Positions 13,959-13,982 of a stretch of DNA of 13,982 nucleotides are shown here, piece after piece. Each line of letters begins with the position of its first letter. Position 1 is the stretch's first letter. The notes under the pieces were generated by a model. That model was given only the letters and a program-made list of their open reading frames with translations, was not told the DNA's origin and ran no database searches. The stretch is from an uncultured Clostridia bacterium (GTDB lineage Bacteria; Bacillota; Clostridia; Oscillospirales; CAG-382): assembly GCA_947305675.1 (NCBI GenBank), contig CAMZED010000032.1, positions 1 through 13,982 of the forward strand, in the 5' to 3' direction. A program made the position numbers and the translations under genes.

Positions 13959-13982
13959 GCAGAGTGCAGAGAAGCGAGATAT

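Noticed and set aside
1..13982. Possible defence system, prophage, CRISPR array or transposon
   Set aside because: All recognised genes are housekeeping or wall genes; there are no spaced repeats, integrase, transposase or nuclease cassette in any frame that I could read. No tRNA gene was seen either.

Overview
The window reads as ordinary core chromosome of a Gram-positive-type Firmicute, most likely an uncultured gut member of the Clostridia. The evidence is a moderate GC content, strong Shine-Dalgarno sites (AAGGAG, GGAGG), near-consensus sigma-A promoters, a greA-lysS pair, a DUF1292 protein, a type III glutamine synthetase, and an ftsEX cluster followed by coiled-coil M23 hydrolases and a CtpA/B-type protease. 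I see no phage, transposon, CRISPR or other accessory signature.

Left part (1-8929, all minus strand). Transcription runs right to left. It begins with a CdaR/PucR-like helix-turn-helix regulator, then ftsE and ftsX (overlapping ATGA), two tandem paralogous secreted coiled-coil M23 peptidases, an S41 protease, greA and lysS (cut by the window start). ftsEX and the two hydrolases look like one cell-wall remodelling module: FtsEX uses ATP in the cytoplasm to switch on a peptidoglycan hydrolase outside, and two candidate hydrolases sit directly behind it. A sigma-A promoter inside the end of the S41 gene probably gives greA-lysS its own transcript. The visible C-terminus of LysRS continues past the catalytic core into the start of an EMAP/Trbp111-type tRNA-binding domain.

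Middle (8930-11310). A 360-base divergent intergenic region leads to a small unrecognised membrane protein with a C-terminal zinc-ribbon-like Cys cluster (plus strand). It converges on rsmE (16S rRNA m3U1498 methyltransferase, minus) across a shared 17-bp terminator hairpin. rsmE and a DUF1292 gene diverge from back-to-back promoters. Just after the DUF1292 stop lies a well-supported 6S RNA, closed by a 15-bp terminator that also serves the convergent gene on the other strand.

Right part (11315-13982, minus strand). A type III glutamine synthetase (GlnN/GSIII) with a clear promoter is followed four bases later by a small DUF2809 membrane protein. At the right edge there is a strong terminator for a minus-strand gene outside the window, and beside it a perfect 13-bp inverted repeat.

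The points most worth a second look are the LysRS-EMAP fusion, the duplicated FtsEX-linked hydrolase, the 6S RNA with a hairpin bulging from its closing stem and a competing 5' fold, and the edge palindrome. I did not find a convincing new defence or mobile system.
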